From positions 1 through 6,725 of the forward strand of contig JACDGA010000101.1 in assembly GCA_013815505.1 (NCBI GenBank): a stretch of 6,725 nt of DNA. Reading direction: 5' to 3'. The notes under the pieces are model-generated. The model did not search any database. It saw nothing but the letters and a program-made list of their open reading frames with translations, and had not been told where the DNA came from. This document shows positions 1-5,334 of the stretch, piece after piece. Each line of letters starts with the position of its first letter. Within the stretch, counting starts at the first letter, position 1. The position numbers were made by a program, and so were the translations under genes. This stretch comes from Acidimicrobiia bacterium. GTDB taxonomy: Bacteria > Actinomycetota > Acidimicrobiia > Acidimicrobiales > Ilumatobacteraceae.

Positions 1-2
1 GT

Positions 3-239
3 TGGGCCGCGGCGGCAGCCGACGACGCTCCCGGCGACGGCGGCGTCCTCGACGACGTTCGCAGCGCTCTCGACGACGACCTCGACACGCCGGCCGCAGT
101 GGCGCTGATCGACGACGCCGCCCGGCGCGGCAAGCCGATCGTGGCCGCAGCCGAGCTCGTCGGTGTGCCGCTTGCCGCAGGCGACCGCTTCACGCGATCT
201 TCACAACGAGTGCTGACAGCTGACACCGGCGACGCCTAG
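3..239 (+). CDS. mshC: C-terminal end of mycothiol ligase MshC (or cysteinyl-tRNA synthetase family), 5' truncated
   Basis: An open frame enters from the left window edge and ends at TAG 237-239, giving 78 residues. The segment VRSALDDDLDTPAAVALIDDA (about residues 18-38) is the helical signature at the end of the CysS/MshC class I ligase family. The later AAAELVGVPL (47-56) resembles the short ending of MshC proteins (M. tuberculosis MshC ends in ALLGVDL). CysS proteins usually continue with a longer anticodon-binding part, so MshC is favoured. MshC joins cysteine to GlcN-inositol using ATP, the penultimate step of mycothiol synthesis in the cytosol of actinobacteria. About 22 residues after the GVPL motif form an unusual extra tail. 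The catalytic HIGH and KMSKS motifs lie outside the window, so the MshC/CysS choice rests on the C-terminus only. Family is confident, exact member less so. Confidence 0.72.
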   Translation, partial: WAAAAADDAPGDGGVLDDVRSALDDDLDTPAAVALIDDAARRGKPIVAAAELVGVPLAAGDRFTRSSQRVLTADTGDA

Positions 240-242
240 CAT
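213..242 (+). promoter_or_regulatory. Candidate promoter for plsC overlapping the end of mshC
   Basis: CTGACA at 213-218 resembles a -35 box, and TAGCAT at 237-242 fits the actinobacterial TANNNT -10 pattern, with an 18-base spacer. The first element is part of a perfect tandem GCTGACA GCTGACA (212-225). The -10 box overlaps the mshC stop codon. Transcription would begin about 17-20 bases before the plsC GTG. This is a pattern match only. Confidence 0.35.
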
Positions 243-255
243 TCGCGGCGTGATC

Positions 256-259
256 GAGG
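256..259 (+). promoter_or_regulatory. Shine-Dalgarno site of plsC
   Basis: GAGG lies 7 bases before the GTG at 267. It supports the GTG start and is the only convincing Shine-Dalgarno sequence among the plus-strand starts in this window. Confidence 0.5.
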
Positions 260-266
260 CCAGCAC

Positions 267-1037
267 GTGAAAGAGCACACCGGGGCGGGGGCGGCGCAAC
301 GCCGCGCGCGGCGTGCGCTGCGCCCGGTCGCCAACCGGCTGTGGGACCTCACGCTCGAAGGCTTCGACGGCCTTCCCGAGTCGGGCCCGGCGATCCTCGC
401 CCCGAACCACGTGTCGTTCCTCGACTCCGCGTTCTTGATGCTGACGTTGCCCCGCAACGTCAGCTTCGTCGGCAAAGCCGAGTACATGGATTCGTGGAAG
501 ACGAAGTACATCTTCCCGGCGATGGGGATGATCCCCATCGACCGCGCTGGCGGCGAGCGATCGCAGGCGGCGCTCGACACCGCGCTGCAGGTGCTCCGCC
601 GCGGCGAACTGTTCGGCATCTTCCCCGAGGGCACGCGCAGCCGCGACGGCAAGCTCCACAAGGGTCGGTCCGGCGCCGCTCGGCTGGCAATGGAGGTCGG
701 ATGCCCGATCTATCCGGTCGGCATCTCGGGCACCGTCGAGATCCAGCCGCCCGACGCCAAGCTGCCGCGCCTGTTCCGTCCTGCTGCGATCCGCATCGGA
801 CGGCCGGTCAGGCCCGAGCGGTATGCCGGGAGGGGAGAGCAGCACCTCGCCTGGCGGTCGATGATCGACGAGGTGATGTTCGAGATCCGGGAGCTGAGTG
901 GGCAGGAGTACGTCAACCGCTACGCCGGTGAGGACGCCGCGCAGCCGGTCGAGCCGTCTCGTCCCGGCCACGTCAGCGATCCCGTGGTCGAACCGGCGGG
1001 CATCGAAGACCGCGAGCTCGTCGCCGTCGCGAGCTGA
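267..1037 (+). CDS. plsC: PlsC-type 1-acyl-sn-glycerol-3-phosphate acyltransferase
   Basis: This 256-residue protein carries all the blocks of the PlsC/LPLAT acyltransferase fold. They are: NHVSFLD with the HX4D catalytic pair (H48, D53); the IDR segment at 91-93; the glycerophosphate-binding FPEGTRSRDG at 119-128; and PIYPVG at 147-152. Family members transfer an acyl group to the sn-2 position of lysophosphatidic acid, making phosphatidic acid for CDP-diacylglycerol and phospholipid synthesis at the inner membrane face. The N-terminus is basic (RRARRALR, 12-19), as expected for membrane association, and there is no clear transmembrane helix. The last 35 or so residues look disordered and acidic and are outside the fold. 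The GTG start is supported by GAGG upstream and lies 27 bases after mshC. The gene feeds the same lipid pathway as pgsA and patA downstream, though a 172-base gap and thrS separate them. Acyl specificity cannot be read from the sequence. Confidence 0.9.
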   Translation: MKEHTGAGAAQRRARRALRPVANRLWDLTLEGFDGLPESGPAILAPNHVSFLDSAFLMLTLPRNVSFVGKAEYMDSWKTKYIFPAMGMIPIDRAGGERSQAALDTALQVLRRGELFGIFPEGTRSRDGKLHKGRSGAARLAMEVGCPIYPVGISGTVEIQPPDAKLPRLFRPAAIRIGRPVRPERYAGRGEQHLAWRSMIDEVMFEIRELSGQEYVNRYAGEDAAQPVEPSRPGHVSDPVVEPAGIEDRELVAVAS

Positions 1038-1049
1038 GCTGCCGATCTG

Positions 1050-1122
1050 CTGGCGGGCTCGTCGTCCGCTTCGCTTTCTCCTCACTGTCTGGCGGGCTCG
1101 TCGTCCGCTTCGCTTTCTCCTC
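1050..1122. repeat. Tandem 34-base perfect direct repeat, 39-base period
   Basis: Bases 1050-1083 and 1089-1122 are identical over 34 positions. The unit begins CTGGCGGGCTCG and ends CGCTTTCTCCTC, and the copies are separated by 5 non-matching bases. A decayed third copy continues the period: CTCGTCG occurs at 1058, 1097 and 1136, exactly 39 apart, and CGCTTC recurs at 1147 with a 2-base offset. On the minus strand the copies read as repeated EEKAKRTTSPP, but no gene is supported there. The repeat starts 12 bases after the plsC stop. It could be a dispersed intergenic repeat family, a mobile-element remnant, or slippage expansion. Confidence 0.9.
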
Positions 1123-1194
1123 GCGCCGCGTGTGACTCGTCGCTGGCGCTTCCCTCGTCACGTTTCCCACAAGGCGGGTCTGAAGCCTGATACG

Positions 1195-1200
1195 TAGAAT
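1195..1200 (+). promoter_or_regulatory. Candidate -10 box of the thrS operon, possibly leaderless
   Basis: TAGAAT fits TANNNT and lies 9 bases before the thrS ATG. The start site would fall at or within a few bases of the ATG, so the mRNA may have almost no leader. No good -35 box is visible at 16-18 bases upstream. Confidence 0.4.
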
Positions 1201-1209
1201 GTCGGGGTC

Positions 1210-3189
1210 ATGTCGATCACGATCACACTCCCCGACGGTTCCGAGCGCGCGATCGACGAACCGGCGACACCGGCGACGCTCGCGGCATCGATCGGGCGCG
1301 GGCTGGCGAAGGCCGCGATCGCCGCAGTCGTCGACGGCGACGAGGTCGACCTCGATCGGCCGCTGCGCGGTGGCGAACAGGTGGCGATCATCACGGACGG
1401 CTCGCCTGAGGGGCGCCACGTGTTGCGACACTCCACGGCGCACGTGATGGCCCAGGCGGTCACGCGGCTCTTCCCCGGCGCCAAGTTCTCGATCGGGCCC
1501 GCCATCGAAAACGGCTTCTACTACGACTTCGAGCTGCCGGGCGGCGCAACGTTCAGCGACGACGACCTCGAGGCGATCGGCGCCGAGATGCGCTCGATCA
1601 TCGCCGCCGACCAGCGGTTCGTGCGCAGCGAGATGTCCATCGACGACGGTGTCGAGCTGTTCGCCGACCAGCCGTACAAGGTCGAGATCATCGAGCGCGT
1701 CCGCAGTGCAGAGGCCGACGCCGATGACAGCGGCGAGGTGGCGGGGGACGGCACGATCAGCGTGTATCGCAACACCGACGACTTCGTCGACCTCTGCCGT
1801 GGGCCTCACGTGCCGTCTACGGGACGGTTGCGTCACTTCCAGCTGCAGAAGGTCGCCGGCGCCTATTGGCGCGGCAACGAGAAGGGTCCGATGCTGCAGC
1901 GCATCTACGGTACGGCGTGGGAGTCACGCCAGGCGCTCGACGATCACCTCCATCAGCTTGCGGAGGCCGAGCTGCGCGACCACCGGCGGCTCGCCAACGA
2001 GCTCGACCTCGTCAGCTTCCCCCGACAGCTCGGCGGCGGCCTCGCCGTATGGCATCCGAAGGGCGCGCTCATCCGCAAGCTGATGGAAGACCACATGCGT
2101 GACCGGCACGGTCACGGCGGCTACGAGTTCGTGTACACGCCGCACCTGACGGACGGCAAGCTGTTCGAGACGTCGGGCCACCTGGAGTGGTACGCCGACG
2201 GCATGTACCCCCCGATGGAGCTCGACAACGGGACGTACTACGTCAAGCCGATGAACTGCCCGATGCACTGCCTCGTGTTCGACGCACGTCAGCGCAGCTA
2301 TCGCGAGCTGCCGCTGCGACTGTTCGAGCTCGGCACGGTGTACCGCTACGAGCGCGCCGGCACGCTGCACGGGCTGATGCGCATCCGCGGCTTCACCCAG
2401 GACGACAGCCACATCTACTGCACCGAGGAGCAGCTCGGCGACGAGATCGCGTCCCTGCTCGACTTCGTCCTGTCGGTGCTGCGCACGTTCGGCTTCGAGG
2501 AGTTCACCGCCAACCTCTCGACGAAGGATCCCGAGAAGTACATCGGCGACGACGCCGCGTGGGACGAGGCGACCGACGCGCTGCGCCGGGCGCTCGAACG
2601 CCACGGGCTGCCGTACGAGATCAAGGAGGGCGACGCCGCCTTCTACGGTCCGAAGATCGACGTCGACGTGCGCGACGCCATCGGCCGGTCGTGGCAGCTC
2701 TCGACGATCCAGGTCGACTTCAACCACCCCGAGCGGTTCAACCTCGAGTACGTCGGCGCCGACAACGAGCGCCACCGCCCGATCATGTTGCACCGGGCGT
2801 TGCTCGGGTCGATCGAGCGGTTCTTCGGGGTGCTCATCGAGCACCATGCAGGCGCGTTCCCCACGTGGCTGGCACCGGTGCAGGCACGCGTCCTGCCCGT
2901 GTCGAGCGCGCACGGGGCCCACGCCGAGCAGGTCGCGGCCACGCTCGCAGCGGCCCGCGTGCGTGTCGACGTCGTTGGCGCGACCGAGGGCCTCGGCAAG
3001 CGGATTCGTGCAGCGAAGATGGAGAAGCTGCCGTACGTCCTCGTGGTCGGTGACGACGACGTCGCCGCTGGCACAGTCGGTGTCAACCCGCGCGGTGGCG
3101 AGGTGGAGCGTGGTGTGCCGCTCGAGATGTTCATGAAGCGGATCAGCGAGGAGCTCGATCCCGTGGTCCCCGCTCCCACGCTGGCGTAG
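1210..3189 (+). CDS. thrS: Threonyl-tRNA synthetase
   Basis: This 659-residue cytosolic class II synthetase charges tRNA-Thr with threonine using ATP; its length is normal for the family. The TGS domain occupies about residues 1-63. The editing domain follows, with HSTAH (H74, H78) and CRGPH (C196, H200), the four conserved positions that clear Ser-tRNA-Thr. The catalytic core starts near GGGLAVWHPKGA. It contains the zinc ligands C350 (in MNCP), H401 (in DDSHIYC) and H528 (in MLHRA), the motif 2 arginine R379 in YRYER, and the motif 3 arginine R537 in GSIERF. The anticodon-binding domain runs from about LAPVQARVLP to the end. The ATG precedes a complete TGS domain, so the start is well placed. 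No T-box leader is present. The HIT gene follows after 3 bases, as in mycobacteria. Confidence 0.98.
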   Translation: MSITITLPDGSERAIDEPATPATLAASIGRGLAKAAIAAVVDGDEVDLDRPLRGGEQVAIITDGSPEGRHVLRHSTAHVMAQAVTRLFPGAKFSIGPAIENGFYYDFELPGGATFSDDDLEAIGAEMRSIIAADQRFVRSEMSIDDGVELFADQPYKVEIIERVRSAEADADDSGEVAGDGTISVYRNTDDFVDLCRGPHVPSTGRLRHFQLQKVAGAYWRGNEKGPMLQRIYGTAWESRQALDDHLHQLAEAELRDHRRLANELDLVSFPRQLGGGLAVWHPKGALIRKLMEDHMRDRHGHGGYEFVYTPHLTDGKLFETSGHLEWYADGMYPPMELDNGTYYVKPMNCPMHCLVFDARQRSYRELPLRLFELGTVYRYERAGTLHGLMRIRGFTQDDSHIYCTEEQLGDEIASLLDFVLSVLRTFGFEEFTANLSTKDPEKYIGDDAAWDEATDALRRALERHGLPYEIKEGDAAFYGPKIDVDVRDAIGRSWQLSTIQVDFNHPERFNLEYVGADNERHRPIMLHRALLGSIERFFGVLIEHHAGAFPTWLAPVQARVLPVSSAHGAHAEQVAATLAAARVRVDVVGATEGLGKRIRAAKMEKLPYVLVVGDDDVAAGTVGVNPRGGEVERGVPLEMFMKRISEELDPVVPAPTLA

Positions 3190-3192
3190 CAG

Positions 3193-3717
3193 ATGCTCGA
3201 CCGCCTCTGGAACGGCTGGCGTGCCGAGTACGTGCAGTCGGCCGGCGAGCGCAGCGGTGAGGGCGTGGACGGCGACGGCGGTGGGCCGAGCATCTTCACC
3301 CAGCTGCTCGCGTCTGGCCTGCCCGACGAGGAGACCCACATCGTCCATCGCGGCGACACGGTGTTCGTGGTAGCCAATCGCTTCCCGTACTCGGTCGGGC
3401 ACCTGCTGGTGCTGCCGTACCGGGAGGTCGCCGACCTCGAGCAGCTGACGCTCGACGAACAGCAGGCGCTGTGGAGTGCGACGACGCAGGCAGTCGCCGT
3501 GCTGAAGGCCGTCTACGAGCCCGACGGGTTGAACGTCGGGATCAATCTCGGAGAGGTGGCAGGAGGCAGCGTCAGTCGGCACCTCCACGTGCACGTCGTG
3601 CCGCGCTGGGCCGGTGACTCCAACTTCATGACGGCGACCGCAGACACGCGCACGATCCCCGAAGCACTCCCGGTCACGGCGGCTCGCATCAGATCGGCGT
3701 GGCCGGCGACGCCGTAG
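3193..3717 (+). CDS. HIT-family hydrolase, probable Ap4A phosphorylase (Rv2613c-like)
   Basis: This 174-residue histidine-triad protein has the HIT motif HLHVHVV, with H130, H132 and the catalytic H134. It is followed by PRWAGDSNFMTATADT, which closely resembles PRWGGDANFIT of M. tuberculosis Rv2613c. Other shared blocks are the N-terminal LDRLWNGWR, PYSVGHLLVLPYR and INLGEVAGGS. Rv2613c is reported as a diadenosine tetraphosphate phosphorylase, splitting Ap4A into ADP and ATP. The activity here is inferred from that match. The start lies 3 bases after the thrS stop with no Shine-Dalgarno site, so translation is probably coupled to thrS. The pairing makes sense because aminoacyl-tRNA synthetases make Ap4A as a by-product. 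Near the C-terminus, PVTAARI is encoded by a 21-base stretch that recurs in pgsA. Confidence 0.93.
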   Translation: MLDRLWNGWRAEYVQSAGERSGEGVDGDGGGPSIFTQLLASGLPDEETHIVHRGDTVFVVANRFPYSVGHLLVLPYREVADLEQLTLDEQQALWSATTQAVAVLKAVYEPDGLNVGINLGEVAGGSVSRHLHVHVVPRWAGDSNFMTATADTRTIPEALPVTAARIRSAWPATP

Positions 3718-3720
3718 CCT
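3715..3720 (+). promoter_or_regulatory. Possible -10 box for the gene at 3731
   Basis: TAGCCT fits TANNNT, overlaps the HIT stop codon and lies 10 bases before the ATG at 3731, which has no Shine-Dalgarno sequence. It could give a second, near-leaderless transcript inside the operon. Weak, since a TAG stop followed by CCT will often match by chance. Confidence 0.25.
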
Positions 3721-3730
3721 GGGCGCTGCG

Positions 3731-4207
3731 ATGAGTGACGACGACGTTCGCGACGAGCTGCCCGACGACCTGAACGCCGCCGGTTACGTCGGGGCTTACA
3801 AGTTCCCCGACAACAGCCGTCGGCGGATTCCCGGTGCGATCTACCTCGCGGTTGCGGCGCTGGTGTTCGTCGTCGCCGTGATTGCCGATGACGCTGTCGT
3901 CGTCAACGATGGCTGGCGTTGGGCGGCACTCGCGCTCGCTGCGGCGGGCATCATCTCGATCTCGTCGGGGTGGAAGATGCGCGTCGACGAACGCCAGGCG
4001 CTCGTGTCGGCGCAACAAGCGGTCGGTTTCCCTGTCGGGCACGCCTCTGCGCAGCAGGTGTGGCACGGCCTGCGCAGTCGACCGACGTGGCGAGTGCTGT
4101 GCTACTCGGCCGAGGAGCCGCCGCTGCGGCGCGGTCTCGTGCTCGTCGACGCCGTCGACGGGCGAGTCATGGAGTCGCTCGTCGAGGACAACCCCGACGC
4201 GAGCTGA
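3731..4207 (+). CDS. Unknown two-helix membrane protein in the thrS-pgsA locus
   Basis: I do not recognise this 158-residue protein. It opens with a very acidic segment (residues 1-16), followed by AGYVGAYKFPDNSRRR (17-32). Two hydrophobic stretches at about 34-52 and 63-79, joined by a short VVVNDGW loop, predict a membrane hairpin. A soluble C-terminal part (82-158) contains QQVWHGLRSRPTWRVLCYSAEEPP and the strand-like GLVLVDAVDGRVMES. By the positive-inside rule both ends should face the cytoplasm (RRR at 30-32 before helix 1, KMRVDER after helix 2). There is no signal peptide. The gene starts 13 bases after the HIT gene on the same strand and probably shares its transcript. Codon use and GC content look like the neighbours. 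Its place between HIT and pgsA hints at a link to membrane lipid metabolism, but this is context only. Confidence 0.85.
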   Translation: MSDDDVRDELPDDLNAAGYVGAYKFPDNSRRRIPGAIYLAVAALVFVVAVIADDAVVVNDGWRWAALALAAAGIISISSGWKMRVDERQALVSAQQAVGFPVGHASAQQVWHGLRSRPTWRVLCYSAEEPPLRRGLVLVDAVDGRVMESLVEDNPDAS

Positions 4208-4237
4208 TCCGCTGCGGCGCTGGTGGTCTCGGCGGCG

Positions 4238-4576
4238 TCACCACGTGTCGGAGCTGGCACCGCCGGCGTCGTCGCCGGGGTCGGCGAAGCGCTCGTCGAC
4301 CTTGCGCAGCACGCCGCCCGCCTCGAGCGCGTGACGTCGCACCTCGTCGAGCGTGGCGTCGTCCCACTGATCTGACGGCCGGCGGTCGAGTTCGTCGGCG
4401 ACCGATGCGGCGTCGGCGCTGGTACCGAGTGCGGCCGCCGCGGCACCGACGTGCTCGCGGAGCGTGTCGGCGAGGTCGGACACGGCGCCGGCTTTGTTGT
4501 CGCCGAGCGCTTCGCGGAATCGCCGGTCGAACGAGCGGAAGGCGATGGCCAGATCTTCAGGTGACGATGAGCTCAT
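4238..4576 (-). CDS. Small unknown helical protein, minus strand
   Basis: This 112-residue protein has no motif I can name. It is rich in Ala, Asp and Arg and looks entirely helical and soluble. Segments include SPEDLAIAFRSFDRRFREAL (5-24), a heptad-like DLADTLREHVGAAAAAL, and DQWDDATLDEVRRHALEAGGVLRKVDERF. The end is acidic and low in complexity. A GTG at 4600 would add 8 residues, but ATG at 4576 is preferred because it lies 6 bases after a -10-like CAGGCT (4588-4583) and because GTG 4600 sits in the centre of a dyad. The gene converges on the membrane-protein gene (30 bases between stops) and diverges from pgsA (71 bases between starts). Real coding is supported by sensible protein composition and by the gap it fills, since neither plus-strand frame there reads like a protein. 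Function unknown. Confidence 0.75.
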   Translation of the reverse strand: MSSSSPEDLAIAFRSFDRRFREALGDNKAGAVSDLADTLREHVGAAAAALGTSADAASVADELDRRPSDQWDDATLDEVRRHALEAGGVLRKVDERFADPGDDAGGASSDTW

Positions 4577-4647
4577 CGCCCCAGCCTGGCATCTGCGCAC
4601 TGCGCAGTTGAAAGGGCGCGTCGCCGGCGCGCCGCTACCCTTGGCGC
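4577..4647. promoter_or_regulatory. Divergent promoter region with a 15-base perfect dyad
   Basis: This 71-base gap separates the divergent starts at 4576 (minus) and 4648 (plus, pgsA). CTGCGCA (4593-4599) and TGCGCAG (4601-4607) are perfect inverted arms around C4600. The symmetry extends to 4590-4610 with one mismatch. A one-base loop cannot form a hairpin, so a protein-binding operator is the better reading. Candidate -10 boxes are TACCCT at 4636-4641 for pgsA and CAGGCT (4588-4583) for the minus gene, each 6 bases before its ATG. TTGAAA at 4608-4613 resembles a -35 box, but its 22-base spacing to TACCCT is too long. Confidence 0.45.
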
Positions 4648-5334
4648 ATGTTCGACGGCAAGTTCCGTGTGCCGGTCGACCGGGCGGTGAAGCCGCTCGG
4701 AAACCGACTGAAGCGCACCGGGCTGACGCCCGACCACCTCACCGTCGTCGGCATCGTCGTCGGTGTCGGGGCGGCCGTCGCGATCGCGTTCGGCCAGCTG
4801 CTGCTCGGTCTCGCGCTCGTCATTCTCGCCGCGCTGCCCGATCTGCTCGACGGCGCGCTGGCGAAGGCGTCGAACGCGGCGAGCCAGCGCGGGGCGTTCT
4901 TCGACTCGACGATCGACCGCCTCACCGACGCCGTGCTGCTGGGTGGCGTCGGCTGGTACCTCGCGTCCGAGCAGTCGTCGCACATGGTGATGCTGCCGTT
5001 CGCCGTGATGGCCGTGTCGTCGATCATCTCGTACCAGCGGGCGAAGGCCGAGTCGCTCGGGCTCGACGCCAAGGGCGGGTTGATGGAGCGCGCCGAGCGC
5101 ATCGTGCTGCTGTGCATCGGGTTGCTGTACGAGCCGCTGCTCGTGCCCGTCCTGTGGGTGATGCTTGCGCTGTCGTCGATCACGGCCGTGCAGCGGTTCG
5201 TGAAAGTCTGGCGGCAGGCTGCGATCGCACCGGTCACGGCGGCTCGCATCGAGATGCGCCGGTCGCGGCGCCAGAGCCGTCGCGTCGCCCGCGCCGAGCG
5301 GCGTCGCACCAGGATCCCGCGCCGGCCCAAGTGA
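4648..5334 (+). CDS. pgsA: Phosphatidylinositol-phosphate synthase (CDP-alcohol phosphotransferase)
   Basis: This 228-residue membrane enzyme matches the actinobacterial PgsA1 type. It joins CDP-diacylglycerol and inositol 1-phosphate to give phosphatidylinositol phosphate plus CMP. The metal-binding signature D-x2-DG-x2-A-x9-G-x3-D-x3-D is present: D65, D68, G69, A72, G82, D86, D90. The residue normally Arg in the AR pair is K73. GLTPDHLTVVG (25-35) and ISYQRAKAESLGL with GGLMERAER (127-151) parallel GLTPDVVTILG and ISYIKARAEASGL...GGFIERPER in M. tuberculosis Rv2612c. About six transmembrane helices are expected. The C-terminal 40 residues are strongly basic (many Arg), an extension beyond the membrane core. 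The ATG lacks a Shine-Dalgarno site. patA begins inside its stop codon. Inositol-phosphate specificity is inferred from the Rv2612c resemblance and the neighbouring patA. Confidence 0.92.
   Translation: MFDGKFRVPVDRAVKPLGNRLKRTGLTPDHLTVVGIVVGVGAAVAIAFGQLLLGLALVILAALPDLLDGALAKASNAASQRGAFFDSTIDRLTDAVLLGGVGWYLASEQSSHMVMLPFAVMAVSSIISYQRAKAESLGLDAKGGLMERAERIVLLCIGLLYEPLLVPVLWVMLALSSITAVQRFVKVWRQAAIAPVTAARIEMRRSRRQSRRVARAERRRTRIPRRPK

Larger units (their letters stand above)
1038..1209. other. Intergenic region plsC-thrS, 172 bases
   Basis: The gap holds the tandem 34-base repeat (1050-1122), a decayed third copy (about 1128-1161), and a candidate thrS -10 box at 1195-1200. There is a short possible hairpin AGGC/GCCT around 1172-1188, too weak to call a terminator. 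I see no T-box element, no tRNA and no plausible small gene here. Confidence 0.6.

Noticed and set aside
2..223. Arg-rich 73-residue frame at the left edge
   Set aside because: The frame from base 3 to 239 gives a clear MshC/CysS C-terminus; the Arg-rich frame is its shadow.
1038..1209. T-box riboswitch upstream of thrS
   Set aside because: No T-box core sequence, specifier stem or terminator hairpin is seen, and the gap is short and filled by the tandem repeat.
201..1836. Minus-strand frames covering plsC and the tandem repeat, reading EEKAKRTTSPP twice
   Set aside because: They overlap well-supported plsC and thrS, and the repeated peptide is explained by the DNA repeat.
1924..3594. 556-residue minus-strand open frame opposite thrS and HIT
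   Set aside because: It is antisense to two certain genes, has composition typical of GC-rich shadow frames, and no recognisable domain.
4223..4244. GTGGT/ACCAC inverted repeat between the convergent genes as a terminator
   Set aside because: Five-base stem with a 12-base loop, no T-run, and it runs into the minus-strand coding end.
4464..5330. Open frame running through pgsA in frame with patA, suggesting a 606-residue protein
   Set aside because: The upstream part is Arg-rich shadow coding opposite and over the real minus gene and pgsA. The GTG at 5331 overlapping the pgsA stop gives the family length for PatA.
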